From: Actinomadura xylanilytica
Lineage (GTDB): Bacteria > Actinomycetota > Actinomycetes > Streptosporangiales > Streptosporangiaceae
Direction: 5' to 3'
DNA length: 64,000 nucleotides
Assembly: GCF_030283145.1 (NCBI RefSeq)
Contig: NZ_JASNWE010000005.1
Span: 1 to 64,000 of the forward strand
Below are positions 1 to 8,711 of the stretch, piece after piece. The notes under the pieces are model-generated. The model was given only the letters and a program-made list of their open reading frames with translations, ran no database searches and was not told the origin of the DNA. Each line of letters starts with the position of its first letter. Position 1 is the first letter of the stretch. Both the position numbers and the translations under genes were made by a program.

Positions 1-147
1 TTGTACAACGAGGTCCGGTCCGGGCAGATCGTGATCGTGGGTGTCGAGGGTGAGGGCGAGAACGCCAAGTTCACCTTCAAGGGTGTTCCCAAGCCCGACA
101 GCGTCCCCGACAGCCCGCCGCCCGCGGCGGGGATCACCTCTGCCTGA
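1..147 (+). CDS. clpC: ClpC-type AAA+ protease ATPase, C-terminal end only (partial)
   Basis: Only the last 48 codons are in the window; the frame is open from base 1 to a TGA at 145-147. The visible tail contains SGQIVIVGVEGEG followed by ENAKFTFKG and a short acidic Pro-rich end. This resembles the C-terminus of actinobacterial ClpC (M. tuberculosis ClpC1 ends with a GQIV...FTFTG...KP segment). ClpC is the cytosolic unfoldase that feeds ClpP. The identification rests on this short tail alone, so another Clp/Hsp100 member is possible. Confidence 0.75.
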   Translation: MYNEVRSGQIVIVGVEGEGENAKFTFKGVPKPDSVPDSPPPAAGITSA

Positions 148-183
148 CCCGGTGGCGGCCCGCCTCAGAGGGAGGTCCGCACG

Positions 184-765
184 GTGAACGGGCAGCGCGC
201 GTTCTGGACCGACGACCGGTACGACCGGGAGCGCGCCCGCGGCGGCGCGGGCCGCTACGCCGAGCGGCTGCGCGACAACGTCGGCGAGTTCGGCGCGGCG
301 TGGGGCGACATCGCGCCGGTCGAGTTCGCCTGCGCCGCGTGGCGGGTGGCGACGCCGCCGCTCACCTCGCCCGGGTACGTGCGCTGGCACCGCCGGGTCC
401 TGTCCGCGACGTGCGTGCGCAACACCTGGGACGGCTCGCTGACCGCGCGGGTGCGGCTGGTCTCGCCGCCGCCGGCCCCGCTCACCGTGTCCCGGACCTG
501 GTGGCGCGACCGGGGCTGGCAGGGCTGGCCCGAGGTCTTCGGCCAGTTCGTCGAGCCGGCCGAGCAGGACCTCGCCAAGGCTCCGCACCTGCGGGCGTCC
601 CTGGAGATGGACGCCCCGGTGCCGCTCGGCCGGCTCCCGGCCGCCCCGGACGGCCTCGACGGCACCCTGGAGGAGACCGCGCACCGGGCCCTGGTCGTCC
701 TGGTCGGGGAGCTGAACGAGCTGCTCGCGCCGATCATCGCCCAGTTGGAGCGCCCGCCGTCCTGA
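184..765 (+). CDS. Hypothetical protein, Trp-rich, 193 aa
   Basis: The GTG start at 184 follows a clear GGGAGGT ribosome binding site at about 170-176, 37 bp after the clpC stop, so co-transcription with clpC is possible. The product is soluble, has no signal peptide or membrane segment, and is rich in Trp and Arg (for example a TWWRDRGWQGW stretch near residues 103-113). It ends in an alpha-helical segment (LVGELNELLAPIIAQLE). I do not recognise the family. Its 3' end slightly overlaps the remnant dehydrogenase on the other strand. Confidence 0.7.
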   Translation: MNGQRAFWTDDRYDRERARGGAGRYAERLRDNVGEFGAAWGDIAPVEFACAAWRVATPPLTSPGYVRWHRRVLSATCVRNTWDGSLTARVRLVSPPPAPLTVSRTWWRDRGWQGWPEVFGQFVEPAEQDLAKAPHLRASLEMDAPVPLGRLPAAPDGLDGTLEETAHRALVVLVGELNELLAPIIAQLERPPS

Positions 766-1075
766 ACGGCGGGGTGGCGGTCGGGCCGGGCGCGACCGCG
801 TTCACGGTGACGCCCCGGCCGCGCATCTCGCGGGCCAGGATCAGCGTGAGTGACTCCGCGGCGCCCTTGGCCGCCGCGGACGCGCCGTCCCCGGGCAGCG
901 CCAGGCCGATCACCGAGCCGGAGACGTCGACGAGGACTCTCGGCGAGGTCGAATTCTCCGTCGAGACCTTCAGCCCTCCCGCGGACGCGCACCGTCCGAG
1001 CACCTCCGGCAGGAGGCGGTGCGTCTCGGCCTCGGCCGATCTCGGTGAAGCCCGTCCGGAAGAATTACTACTCAT
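764..1075 (-). pseudogene. Remnant of a short-chain dehydrogenase/reductase (SDR)
   Basis: Translation of the minus strand gives a clear SDR core between about 943 and 764: a beta-strand plus VSGSVIGLALP, then SAAAKGAAESLTLILARE, then RGVTVNAVAPGPTATPPF. In functional SDRs the catalytic motif is YxxxK; here it reads SAAAK, so the active-site Tyr is lost while the Lys remains. The N-terminal Rossmann TGxxxGxG half is absent, and the C-terminal roughly 50 residues are cut off where the frame runs into the end of the upstream gene. Upstream of 943 the match is unconvincing. I read this as a decaying fragment rather than a working enzyme. Confidence 0.65.
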
Positions 1076-1085
1076 GTAATAATTC
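1062..1085. promoter_or_regulatory. AT-rich inverted repeat upstream of the CASTOR-like gene
   Basis: Ten-base arms GAATTACTAC and GTAATAATTC flank TCAT with one mismatch. The site lies 28 bp before the TTG start of the channel-like gene, in a stretch far more AT-rich than its surroundings. It is a candidate operator or promoter element; the binding protein is unknown. Confidence 0.45.
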
Positions 1086-1113
1086 GATTCCGATCGACCC
1101 GGGGGAGGTCCGC

Positions 1114-2991
1114 TTGGCGCGGGTCAGCAGACGCGAACGGCTCCGCTACTGGTTCGACAACACCATGGCGAAGGGCACGCCCGCGCTGATCGGCTGGCTG
1201 GCGCTCGCGTCCGGTGCGCTGATCCTGGTGGTGGCCACGCTCGCGGTGGTGATCACGCCGCACGACGCCGACGAGAACGGGCACTGGCCCGGCGTGGTCT
1301 GGCGGAGCCTGCTGCGCACCCTGGACCCCGGGACGATGGGCGGCGACGAGGGCACCGCGCCGTTCCTCGGCCTGATGCTCACCTCGACGATCGGCGGGAT
1401 CTTCATCGTCAGCGCCCTGATCGGCGTGCTCACCACCGGGCTCGAGGGGAAGATCGCCGAGCTGCGCAAGGGCCGCTCGCGGATCGTCGAGCGCGACCAC
1501 ACCGTGGTGCTCGGCTGGTCCGACCAGGTGTTCACCGTCATCGCCGAGCTGGTGGAGGCCAACCAGAGCGAGCGCCGGTCCTGCGTCGCGATCCTGGCCG
1601 ACCACGACAAGGTCGACATGGAGGAGGTGATCAGGTCCCGGGTCGGCGACACCGGCCGCACCCGGGTGGTGTGCCGTCGCGGCAACCCGCTCAAGGTCGC
1701 CGACCTCGAGCTGGTCAGCCCCGGCACGGCCCGCTCGGTGATGGTGCTCTCACCGCCGGTCGAGGACGCCGACAACCACGTGATCAAGGTGCTGCTGTCC
1801 CTCGGCGCCCGCCGCTGGGAGGGCCGCCGTCCGCACGTGGTCGCGGCCGTGCACGACTCGGCCAACCTGCGCGCCGCGCGGCTGGCCGGCGGCCCCGCCG
1901 CGCACGTGATCGACGCCGACGACATTGCGATCCAGCTCATCGTGCAGTCGCACCGCCAGGCCGGGCTGTCCACCGTCTGCACCGACCTGCTCAACTACGA
2001 GGGCCACGAGTTCTACATGCGCCCCGAGCCGGCGCTGACCGGGCGCACCTACGGGGAGTCGCTGAGCGCCTACGAGCTCGGCATCCCGGTCGGGCTGCGC
2101 CGCGCCGACGGCACGGTCGCGGTCAACCCGCCCGGCGACACGGTGATCCGCGCCGACGACGAGATGATCCTGCTGGCCGAGGACGATCTGATCATCAAGC
2201 TGGCCGGGTCCCGGCGCGCGCCGATCGTGGAGGAGGCGATCACCGGCGCGAAGCCGACCCGGCCCGAGCCCGGCCGCACCCTGCTGCTCGGCTGGAACCA
2301 GCGGGCCCCGAAGATCGTCCGGCTGCTGGACGAGTTCGTCGAGCCCGGCTCGGCGCTGACCGTCGCCGCGCAGTGCGCCGACCCGTGCGAGGCGCTTGGC
2401 GGGCTGGCCAACCTCAAGCTCGACTTCACCCGGTGCGACCCCACCGACCGGACCCGGCTCGAGGCCCTGGACGTCGGCTCCTACCAGCACGTCATCGTGC
2501 TCGGCCAGGCCGGGCACGACCCCCAGCACGCCGACGCCCGCACCCTGGTCACGCTGCTGCACCTGCGCGACATGGAGGAGAGCCTCGGCGACCCCTACTC
2601 CATCGTCAGCGAGATCAACGACGACGCCAACCGCGAGGTCGCGCAGGTCACCAAGGCCGACGACTTCGTGGTCAGCGACAAGCTGATCAGCCTGATGCTG
2701 ACCCAGCTCAGCGAGAACCGGCACCTGTACGACGTGTTCGCCGACCTGCTCGACCCCGAGGGCTCGGAGATCTACCTCAAGCCGGCCGCCGCCTACCTGC
2801 GTCCGGGCGCCACGGCCAACTTCGCCACCGTCATCGCGGCGGCGGCGCGGCGCGGCGAGACCGCGCTCGGCTACCGCCTGCGCGACCGGTTCCACGAGCC
2901 GCCCGACTACGGGGTGGTGCTGAACCCGGGCAAGGCCGTCCCGCTCAGCCTCACCGCCGACGACCGGGTGATCGTCCTCGCTGAGGACTGA
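1114..2991 (+). CDS. CASTOR/POLLUX-like ion channel or RCK-domain membrane protein
   Basis: The TTG start at 1114 is chosen because GGGGGAGG sits just upstream; longer readings run through the SDR remnant. The product has 625 residues. Two hydrophobic helices lie at about residues 23-47 and 84-107, bracketing a loop where a pore region would sit. A long soluble part follows with two Rossmann/RCK-like units, starting near HTVVLGWSDQ and near TLLLGWNQRAP, each followed by a segment like LRRADGTVAVNPPGDTVI. This layout matches bacterial relatives of plant CASTOR/POLLUX (DMI1) channels, which gate cation flux through ligand binding to the RCK ring. Substrate and regulation cannot be seen; the AT-rich palindrome upstream may control it. 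Confidence 0.8.
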   Translation: MARVSRRERLRYWFDNTMAKGTPALIGWLALASGALILVVATLAVVITPHDADENGHWPGVVWRSLLRTLDPGTMGGDEGTAPFLGLMLTSTIGGIFIVSALIGVLTTGLEGKIAELRKGRSRIVERDHTVVLGWSDQVFTVIAELVEANQSERRSCVAILADHDKVDMEEVIRSRVGDTGRTRVVCRRGNPLKVADLELVSPGTARSVMVLSPPVEDADNHVIKVLLSLGARRWEGRRPHVVAAVHDSANLRAARLAGGPAAHVIDADDIAIQLIVQSHRQAGLSTVCTDLLNYEGHEFYMRPEPALTGRTYGESLSAYELGIPVGLRRADGTVAVNPPGDTVIRADDEMILLAEDDLIIKLAGSRRAPIVEEAITGAKPTRPEPGRTLLLGWNQRAPKIVRLLDEFVEPGSALTVAAQCADPCEALGGLANLKLDFTRCDPTDRTRLEALDVGSYQHVIVLGQAGHDPQHADARTLVTLLHLRDMEESLGDPYSIVSEINDDANREVAQVTKADDFVVSDKLISLMLTQLSENRHLYDVFADLLDPEGSEIYLKPAAAYLRPGATANFATVIAAAARRGETALGYRLRDRFHEPPDYGVVLNPGKAVPLSLTADDRVIVLAED

Positions 2992-3027
2992 CCGCGGCGG
3001 GCCCGCGGGTGCCGGGGCCGGGGCCGG

Positions 3028-3663
3028 TCAGCGGCCCGGGTCACCCGCTGACGCGAGGAGGGACCTGGCCTCGTCCGTCAGGGTGCCGTGCGGATGCTCC
3101 CGGTCGGCCTCGGTGAGGAACCCCTTCTCGCGCGCCGTCCGGACCCAGTTCGCCGTGGCGGTCCAGCCCGACCCGCACGCGGTCGCGATCTGCTGGACCG
3201 GGTTGGGGTACTGGAGGTCGACGTACCAGGAGTGGACGGCCGCGACGGTCGCGAAGAACCGGTCAGAACGGCCTCTGCGGCCTGGCCGGGGGTCGCTGCC
3301 CAGTACGTCCCGGATGAAGGCGGTCAGCTCCTCCACGGCCTTCCTGGAGTCGGAGAAGCCCTCCTCCGACTCCTGTGCCGAGCGCTGGAGCCGGCGCACC
3401 TCCTCGGTCGCCTGGGCGAGCGGGACGGACCGCAGCACGGTGCTGTTGATGCCGCGGCTGATCCGGCCGGGGTCGCCGCCGGGGTTGGCCTCGATGGTGA
3501 TCTCCGCCGGCCCGCCGCCCGCGTCCGCGGGCCACCACATCAGGGCCCGCCAGTCGCCGAGGTCGAGCGTGCGCCGGATGCCGCCGCGCGGCTCGGTCGC
3601 CGGGGCGTCCCGGCCTTCCGGGGGGCCGGTGTGCGGGCCGGGCCCGGCACCTCGATCAGTCAT
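3028..3663 (-). CDS. Hypothetical protein with coiled-coil and C-terminal HTH-like region
   Basis: The ATG at 3663 has GAGGA seven bases upstream. An upstream in-frame ATG at 3690 lacks such a site. The 211-residue product has a Pro/Gly-rich N-terminus, a central segment with heptad-like spacing (QATEEVRRLQRSAQESEEG), and a C-terminal part in which NPVQQIATACGSGWTATANW is followed by VRTAREKGFL. That looks like a helix-turn-helix of the type seen in actinobacterial phage-like DNA-binding proteins. It is convergent with the channel gene. DNA binding is an inference; no cofactor or enzyme motif is visible. Confidence 0.6.
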   Translation of the reverse strand: MTDRGAGPGPHTGPPEGRDAPATEPRGGIRRTLDLGDWRALMWWPADAGGGPAEITIEANPGGDPGRISRGINSTVLRSVPLAQATEEVRRLQRSAQESEEGFSDSRKAVEELTAFIRDVLGSDPRPGRRGRSDRFFATVAAVHSWYVDLQYPNPVQQIATACGSGWTATANWVRTAREKGFLTEADREHPHGTLTDEARSLLASAGDPGR

Positions 3664-3781
3664 GTCCCAGTCCTCGTCGCAGGCGTGCACGGTGATCGGG
3701 ACTCACCGCCGGTGACCGCCCAGGGGGGTGCGCGTTGAGAGATACTATTACACCAGTAGTAGAGATGGCGCGGCGGCCCGC

Positions 3782-4996
3782 TCAGCCGTCCGAGCGCTCG
3801 ACCAGGTGCTGCCAGCTGTGCAGTAGGAGCAGGATCTCCAGATGCCGGTCGGGGTCGTTCAGATCCTGGGTGAACAGCTCTTCCAGACCGGCCAGCCGGT
3901 AGCGCACGGTCTGCTTGTGGACGTTCAGGTGCTGCGCCGCCGCCGCCGCGTTGCGCCCGTTCTGGAGGTAGGCGAGCAGCGTCGGGACGAGCCGCTCCCG
4001 CTGGCTCGGCGTGAGGTCCATCAGGGGCGCCAGGCGCTGCGGCAGCGCCGACTCGATCAGGTCGAGACCGGCCGAGGCGATCAGCGTCGGCAGGTGGTCC
4101 AGGCAGCGCACCACGCCGGTCGCGCGGATCCGCCCCGCCTCGGCCAGCTCCAGCGCCTGCCGGGCCCAGCGCAGCGACACGGGCCCGCGCGACAGGTCGA
4201 CGGTCGGCCCGATCGCGGCCGGGACGGCGCCGAGCCCGGCGAGCAGGTGCCGCTGCCCGGGACCGTCCGGATCGGGGACGACGAGCGACGGGGCCTGGCC
4301 GCGCCAGTCGGCCAGCACGGTCGGGGGCAGCAGCGGCGGCGGGACGTCGCCCTGGCTCCGCACGGCCACCACGGCGATCGTGCTCGGCGTGTCCCACCCG
4401 GCCGACCGCGCCAGCCGGGTGAGCTCCACCCGGTCGACGAGCCCGTCGCCGGTCAGCAAGGCGTGCAGCCGGGCGCGCAGCTGCTCGCGCTGGATCTCGG
4501 GCCGGTCGCCCGCGCGCGCGTAGCCCTCGGCGGCGGCCTCGGAGATCGCCTCCAGATAGGCGAACAGCGACTCGGTGAGCCGGCCCAGCGTCTCGTGCGA
4601 CCAGTTCAGCCGGGTCGCGTCCTTGGTGAAGCGGCGGGCGGCGACCTGGCCGCACAGCCGCGTCGCCGTCTGGAGGCTCTGGAGGCTGCGGCCCTTGCGC
4701 GCCTCGTACGCGCCGATCTCGGCGTAGATCTCGCGCACCGGGCCCCATGACGCGTCTGGGCTGGTGAGCAGCACCAGGAAGTCGGACACGGCGCGGCTCA
4801 CGGCCCGCCACATCTTGCGCCCGTAGTTGCTGTCGATCGGGCGCGCGTACTCAGGGATGCGCTGCTGGATCCACTCGATCATCTCGCGGGCGACGGTGTC
4901 GATGTGTGGGATCAGGGGGTCGACCACGGCGGCCGGCAGCGTCCCCCACGGAACGCCCGGAACCTCCGTGACGCCGAATCCTGACCGTTCGCTCAA
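3782..4996 (-). CDS. PucR-family transcriptional regulator
   Basis: The TTG at 4996 is preferred because GGGAGG lies five bases upstream; a TTG at 5059 and an ATG at 5017 have poorer sites. The product has 404 residues. The C-terminus carries the PucR helix-turn-helix: LLAYLQNGRNAAAAAQHLNV followed by HKQTVRYRLAGLEEL. The N-terminal half is alpha-helical and resembles the sensor part of actinobacterial PucR/CdaR regulators. It is divergent from the ligase gene. The promoter region holds an inverted repeat (5019-5049) that could be its own operator. Ligand unknown. Confidence 0.8.
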   Translation of the reverse strand: MSERSGFGVTEVPGVPWGTLPAAVVDPLIPHIDTVAREMIEWIQQRIPEYARPIDSNYGRKMWRAVSRAVSDFLVLLTSPDASWGPVREIYAEIGAYEARKGRSLQSLQTATRLCGQVAARRFTKDATRLNWSHETLGRLTESLFAYLEAISEAAAEGYARAGDRPEIQREQLRARLHALLTGDGLVDRVELTRLARSAGWDTPSTIAVVAVRSQGDVPPPLLPPTVLADWRGQAPSLVVPDPDGPGQRHLLAGLGAVPAAIGPTVDLSRGPVSLRWARQALELAEAGRIRATGVVRCLDHLPTLIASAGLDLIESALPQRLAPLMDLTPSQRERLVPTLLAYLQNGRNAAAAAQHLNVHKQTVRYRLAGLEELFTQDLNDPDRHLEILLLLHSWQHLVERSDG

Positions 4997-5018
4997 GGTC
5001 GCCTCCCTGGCCTGCATC

Positions 5019-5049
5019 CCAAGGGAACTACTGGGAAGTAACCCCTTGG
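5019..5049. promoter_or_regulatory. Inverted repeat CCAAGGG-N17-CCCTTGG in the PucR/ligase divergent region
   Basis: Perfect seven-base arms at 5019-5025 and 5043-5049 lie just upstream of the proposed PucR start at 4996 and about 90 bp upstream of the ligase. They may bind the PucR dimer. If translation of PucR started at 5059 the repeat would be coding, which is one reason for keeping the confidence modest. Confidence 0.35.
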
Positions 5050-5135
5050 TGATATCCAACTCCCCGAGACAACGTCAAGCTCCGGCGCCGGACCGGCCCC
5101 CCGGAAATGTCCGAGGGACGGTGCAGGATGAGGGC

Positions 5136-7337
5136 ATGAGCGAAGCCCCTGCCCTCACTGAGATCGGCGATCAGGCCGCGTACGCCGCCGCCGTGGAGGC
5201 CGCCGTCGCGGCGTCCGCCGCCTACTACGGCGAGGGCGACTCGCCGATCGACGACGACGCGTTCGACCGGCTGGTGCGGGGCATCGCCGCCTACGAGCAG
5301 GCCCACCCCGGCGACGTCCTGCCGGGCAGCCCGACCGGCAAGGTCGCCGGGGGCGCGGTGGTGGGCGACGTGCCGCACACCGTCCCGATGCTGAGCCTCG
5401 ACAACGTCTTCTCCGCCGAGGGGCTGGCGGGGTGGGCGGCCGGGCTGGAGCGCCGCCTCGGCCGTCCGGTGGGGGCCTGGAGCGTGGAGCCCAAGCTGGA
5501 CGGTCTGGCGATCTCGGCCCGCTACCGCGACGGCGCGCTGGTCCAGCTGGTGACCCGGGGCGACGGCGTCGCGGGCGAGGACGTCTCGCACGGGATGGGC
5601 ATGATCGCCGGGCTGCCCGCGCGGCTCGCCGAGCCGGTGACCGTCGAGCTGCGCGGCGAGGTGCTGATGACCCGCGAGCAGTTCGAGGCGGCCAACGCCG
5701 CGCGCACCGGGGCGGGCGGCGCGGCGTTCGCCAACCCGCGCAGCGCGGCGGCCGGGTCGCTGCGGGCCCGCGACCGCGCCTACCAGGTCGAAATGACCTT
5801 CTTCGCCTACGGCGCCCTCCCCCTTCCGGACGACACCGGCACGGGCGCGGACGGCGGCACGGGTGCCGAGATGGGCACGGGCACGGGTGCCGAGGCGGGC
5901 ACGGGTACGGGCGCGGAGCTGGCGGGACGGCTGCGGGAGCTGCCGCACAGCCGGGTCATGGAGCTGGTCGCCGGGCTCGGCGCGAGCACCAGCGCGGGCA
6001 CGCCGGTCGCAGCGGTCACCCGTGCCGACCTCGCCGGGATCCAGGCGCGGGTGGAGGAGATCGCCGCGCTCCGCGCCGAGCTGGAGTTCGGCATCGACGG
6101 CATCGTGATCAAGGCCGACGCCGCCGCCGACCAGGCCGAGGCCGGGTTCTCCTCGCGGTCGCCCCGGTGGGCGATCGCCTACAAGCTGCCCGCGGTCGAG
6201 AAGATCACTCGGCTGGTCGGGGTGGAGTGGAACGTCGGCCGCACCGGGATCATCGCGCCGCGCGCGGTGCTCGAGCCGGTCGAGGTGGACGGCTCGGTGA
6301 TCACCTACGCGACGCTGCACAACGCCGCCGACATCGGCCGCCGTGACCTGCGGATCGGCGACCACGTCACGGTCTACAAGGCCGGCGACGTGATCCCGCG
6401 GGTCGAGGCGCCGGTGGCGCACCTGCGGACGGGCTCGGAGACGCCGATCCCGATCCCCGAGGTGTGCCCGCGCTGCGGCGACGCGATCGACGCGTCCCAG
6501 CAGCGGTGGCGGTGCGTCCGGGGCCGCTCGTGCCACGCCATCGCCTCGGTCCGCTACGCCGTCGGCCGCGACCAGCTCGACATCGAGGGGCTCGGCGAGA
6601 ACCGCATCGACCAGATGGTGGTGGCCGGGCTGATCGCCGACTTCGCCGACCTGTTCGCGTTGACCCGCGAGGGGCTGCTGGGCCTGGAGCGGATGGGGGA
6701 GACCAGCACCGACAACCTGCTGGCCGCGATCGAGGCGGCCAAGGCCAAGCCGCTCAACAAGGTCTTCTGCGCGCTCGGCGTGCGCGGCACCGGGCGGTCG
6801 ATGTCGCGGCGCATCGCCCGGCACTTCGCCACGATGGAGGCCATCCGCGGCGCGGACGACGAGGCGTTCCAGCAGGTCGACGGGGTCGGCCCCGAGCGCG
6901 CCGCCGTGCTGGTCGCCGAGATCGCCGAGCTGGCCCCGCTGATCGACAAGCTGGTCGCCGCCGGGGTCGGCATGACCGAGCCGGGCGCGACCGGCCCCGC
7001 GGCACCACCAGCGGGCGGCGGCACGGACGCGGAGCCCGGCGCCACGGGCGGTACGACGGACGGCACCACGGGCGGCGACGCGGCGGCCCTCCCGCTGGCG
7101 GGCCTGTCGATCGTGGTCACTGGGACCATGACCGGCCCGCTCGCCGACCTGTCCCGCAACCAGGTCAACGAGCTCATCGAGCGCGCGGGCGGCAAGGCGT
7201 CCTCCTCGGTGTCGGCCCGCACCGCGCTGCTGGTGGCCGGCGAGAAGGCCGGCTCCAAGAAGGCCAAGGCCGACAAGCTCGGCATCGACGTCGCCACCCC
7301 GGAGGAGTTCGCCGCCAAGGTCGCCGACTTCCTGTGA
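5136..7337 (+). CDS. ligA: NAD+-dependent DNA ligase with low-complexity insertions
   Basis: The product has 733 residues starting at ATG 5136, preceded by GGATGAGGG; an in-frame GTG at 5121 is an alternative start. Domain order: Ia-like N-terminus; adenylation domain with motif I EPKLDG (Lys120, the adenylated residue) and TRGDG; OB fold; a C4 zinc site at Cys444, Cys447, Cys460 and Cys466; helix-hairpin-helix repeats (DGVGPERAAVLVAEI); and a C-terminal BRCT domain from about residue 650. The enzyme seals nicks using NAD+. Gly/Thr-rich inserts sit inside the adenylation domain (residues about 233-262) and before BRCT. The sequence around motif I and the N-terminus differs from the usual actinobacterial LigA, so it may be a second copy. 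Confidence 0.92.
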   Translation: MSEAPALTEIGDQAAYAAAVEAAVAASAAYYGEGDSPIDDDAFDRLVRGIAAYEQAHPGDVLPGSPTGKVAGGAVVGDVPHTVPMLSLDNVFSAEGLAGWAAGLERRLGRPVGAWSVEPKLDGLAISARYRDGALVQLVTRGDGVAGEDVSHGMGMIAGLPARLAEPVTVELRGEVLMTREQFEAANAARTGAGGAAFANPRSAAAGSLRARDRAYQVEMTFFAYGALPLPDDTGTGADGGTGAEMGTGTGAEAGTGTGAELAGRLRELPHSRVMELVAGLGASTSAGTPVAAVTRADLAGIQARVEEIAALRAELEFGIDGIVIKADAAADQAEAGFSSRSPRWAIAYKLPAVEKITRLVGVEWNVGRTGIIAPRAVLEPVEVDGSVITYATLHNAADIGRRDLRIGDHVTVYKAGDVIPRVEAPVAHLRTGSETPIPIPEVCPRCGDAIDASQQRWRCVRGRSCHAIASVRYAVGRDQLDIEGLGENRIDQMVVAGLIADFADLFALTREGLLGLERMGETSTDNLLAAIEAAKAKPLNKVFCALGVRGTGRSMSRRIARHFATMEAIRGADDEAFQQVDGVGPERAAVLVAEIAELAPLIDKLVAAGVGMTEPGATGPAAPPAGGGTDAEPGATGGTTDGTTGGDAAALPLAGLSIVVTGTMTGPLADLSRNQVNELIERAGGKASSSVSARTALLVAGEKAGSKKAKADKLGIDVATPEEFAAKVADFL
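5834..5918 (+). repeat. GGCACGGG-type short repeats inside the ligase gene
   Basis: Imperfect six- to twelve-base repeats built on GGCACGGG(T/C) and GCCGAG encode a run rich in Gly, Thr, Ala and Glu. They insert about 28 residues into the adenylation domain just after FFAYGALPLP. Such repeats can change length by slippage and are absent from typical LigA proteins. Confidence 0.7.
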
Positions 7338-7398
7338 CCGCCGGTCGCGCCGCCGCCGGGCGGGCCTCCGGGTGGGCCGGCGGTACGGCGGTGCGGGC

Positions 7399-8634
7399 TC
7401 ATGACGCCTTCCGGGCGGGGTCCGGCGGCGCCGGTACCGCAGGGCCCGGCGCCGCCCGGACGGTCCGGCGCTCCGCGCGGGCGGCGGCGTAGAGCGCCGC
7501 CGCGGCGAGCTGCACGGCGGCGACGGCCAGCAGCAGGAGCGCGGGGTCGAGCCCGGCGCCCGCCCCGGCCAGCGCCGCGCCGGAGGCCGCCGCGGTGATC
7601 TTCAGCCCGGCGCCCAGGGTGAAGACCTGCGTCCGCGCGCCCTCCGGCGCGTGGCCCGCCCTGATCTGCAGGGTGGCGGCGAGCAGCGGCCCGTCGGCCA
7701 GCCCGGCCACCGCGAACAGGGCGACGCCCGCGCCGAACCAGGGCACCAGCGCCGCCGCGCCGAGCGCCGCCCCGGTGCCGAGCAGGCTGAGACCGGCCAT
7801 CCGCTGCGCGGGCAGCGGCGGCAGGCGGGCGACCGCGAGGGCGCCGACGAGCGCCCCGACGGCGAAGGCCGTCATCAGGACGCCGCCGCCGCCGAGGTGC
7901 CCGCGGTCCGCCGCGAGGAGGACCGCGGTGCTGGTCAGGGCGCCCACGCCGAGGTGCCCGAGACAGGTGGCGGCGGTGATCGCCCGGAGCTCGCGGACGC
8001 GCCATACGGCGGCGAGCCCGGCCAGCAGGTCGGCGCGCAGCGGCTGCCGGGCACCGTCCTGGACGGGCGTGTGCCGCAGCGGCAGGGCGGTGCTCAGCAG
8101 CGCCGCGCACCCGGCGGCCCCCGCGAGCAGCCCGGTGGCCGCACCGGGCGTCAGAAGGCCGGCCGCGACGCTCACGACGGCGGGCCCGGCGACCGAGGCG
8201 GCGTTGTAGCCCGCCGCGTCCAGCGCGTACGCCCGGTCGCGGTCCTTCGCCCCGGGCGCCAGCACGGGCACCAGACTGGACAGCCCGCCCGAGACGATCG
8301 GCCCGCAGGTGCCGCCCGCCAGCGCGACGGCGAGCGTCACGCCCGCGGGCGCCCGGCCCATGAGCAGCCCGACCGCCGCGATCGCCAGGGCGAACCCGCC
8401 GAGCGCGCACAGGTAGAACAGGCGGGGCCTGCGCACCCGGGCGGCGAGGCCGCCGGTCAGGGGCGCGGCGAGCACGTGCGGCGCCATCCACGCGGTGAGC
8501 GTGAACGCGCCCTGCGCGGCGTCCCCGGTGCGCTCGACGGCGAGCAGGACCACTGCGACCGCCATGCCCTCCTCGGCCAGCCGGGCCGGGAACGAGGTGG
8601 CGAGGTACAGCCGCAGGCCGGTGGCGGGGCGCAC
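7399..8634 (-). CDS. MFS transporter
   Basis: The GTG start at 8634 has AAGGGAGGG upstream; a longer reading would run across the operator palindrome. The 411-residue product is hydrophobic throughout, with about 12 predicted helices, short cytosolic loops such as RVRRPRLF after helix 2, and a conserved early segment (SFPARLAEEGMAVAVVLLAV). This fits a major facilitator superfamily drug or metabolite exporter. It is divergent from the CGNR regulator gene, sharing a 77-bp region that contains a perfect inverted repeat. This suggests the pump is the regulator's main target. Substrate unknown. Confidence 0.85.
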   Translation of the reverse strand: MRPATGLRLYLATSFPARLAEEGMAVAVVLLAVERTGDAAQGAFTLTAWMAPHVLAAPLTGGLAARVRRPRLFYLCALGGFALAIAAVGLLMGRAPAGVTLAVALAGGTCGPIVSGGLSSLVPVLAPGAKDRDRAYALDAAGYNAASVAGPAVVSVAAGLLTPGAATGLLAGAAGCAALLSTALPLRHTPVQDGARQPLRADLLAGLAAVWRVRELRAITAATCLGHLGVGALTSTAVLLAADRGHLGGGGVLMTAFAVGALVGALAVARLPPLPAQRMAGLSLLGTGAALGAAALVPWFGAGVALFAVAGLADGPLLAATLQIRAGHAPEGARTQVFTLGAGLKITAAASGAALAGAGAGLDPALLLLAVAAVQLAAAALYAAARAERRTVRAAPGPAVPAPPDPARKAS

Positions 8635-8646
8635 GCGCCCTCCCTT

Positions 8647-8678
8647 CTGTAACGTCTTAGGAGAAAAAGACGTTACAG
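8647..8678. promoter_or_regulatory. Perfect 12-bp inverted repeat (operator) between MFS and CGNR genes
   Basis: CTGTAACGTCTT at 8647-8658 and AAGACGTTACAG at 8667-8678 are exact reverse complements separated by AGGAGAAA. The site fills the centre of the divergent promoter region, 13 bp from the MFS start and 33 bp from the regulator start. It is the natural operator for autoregulation and control of the pump. A terminator is unlikely because both flanking genes are transcribed away from it. Confidence 0.75.
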
Positions 8679-8711
8679 TAGTGCGGGCGACCACGGGAGA
8701 GGAGGACGGCG

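Noticed and set aside
850..1113. An 88-residue N-terminal extension of the channel-like protein
   Set aside because: It is Arg/Pro-rich antisense of the SDR remnant; the TTG at 1114 with GGGGGAGG is a better start.
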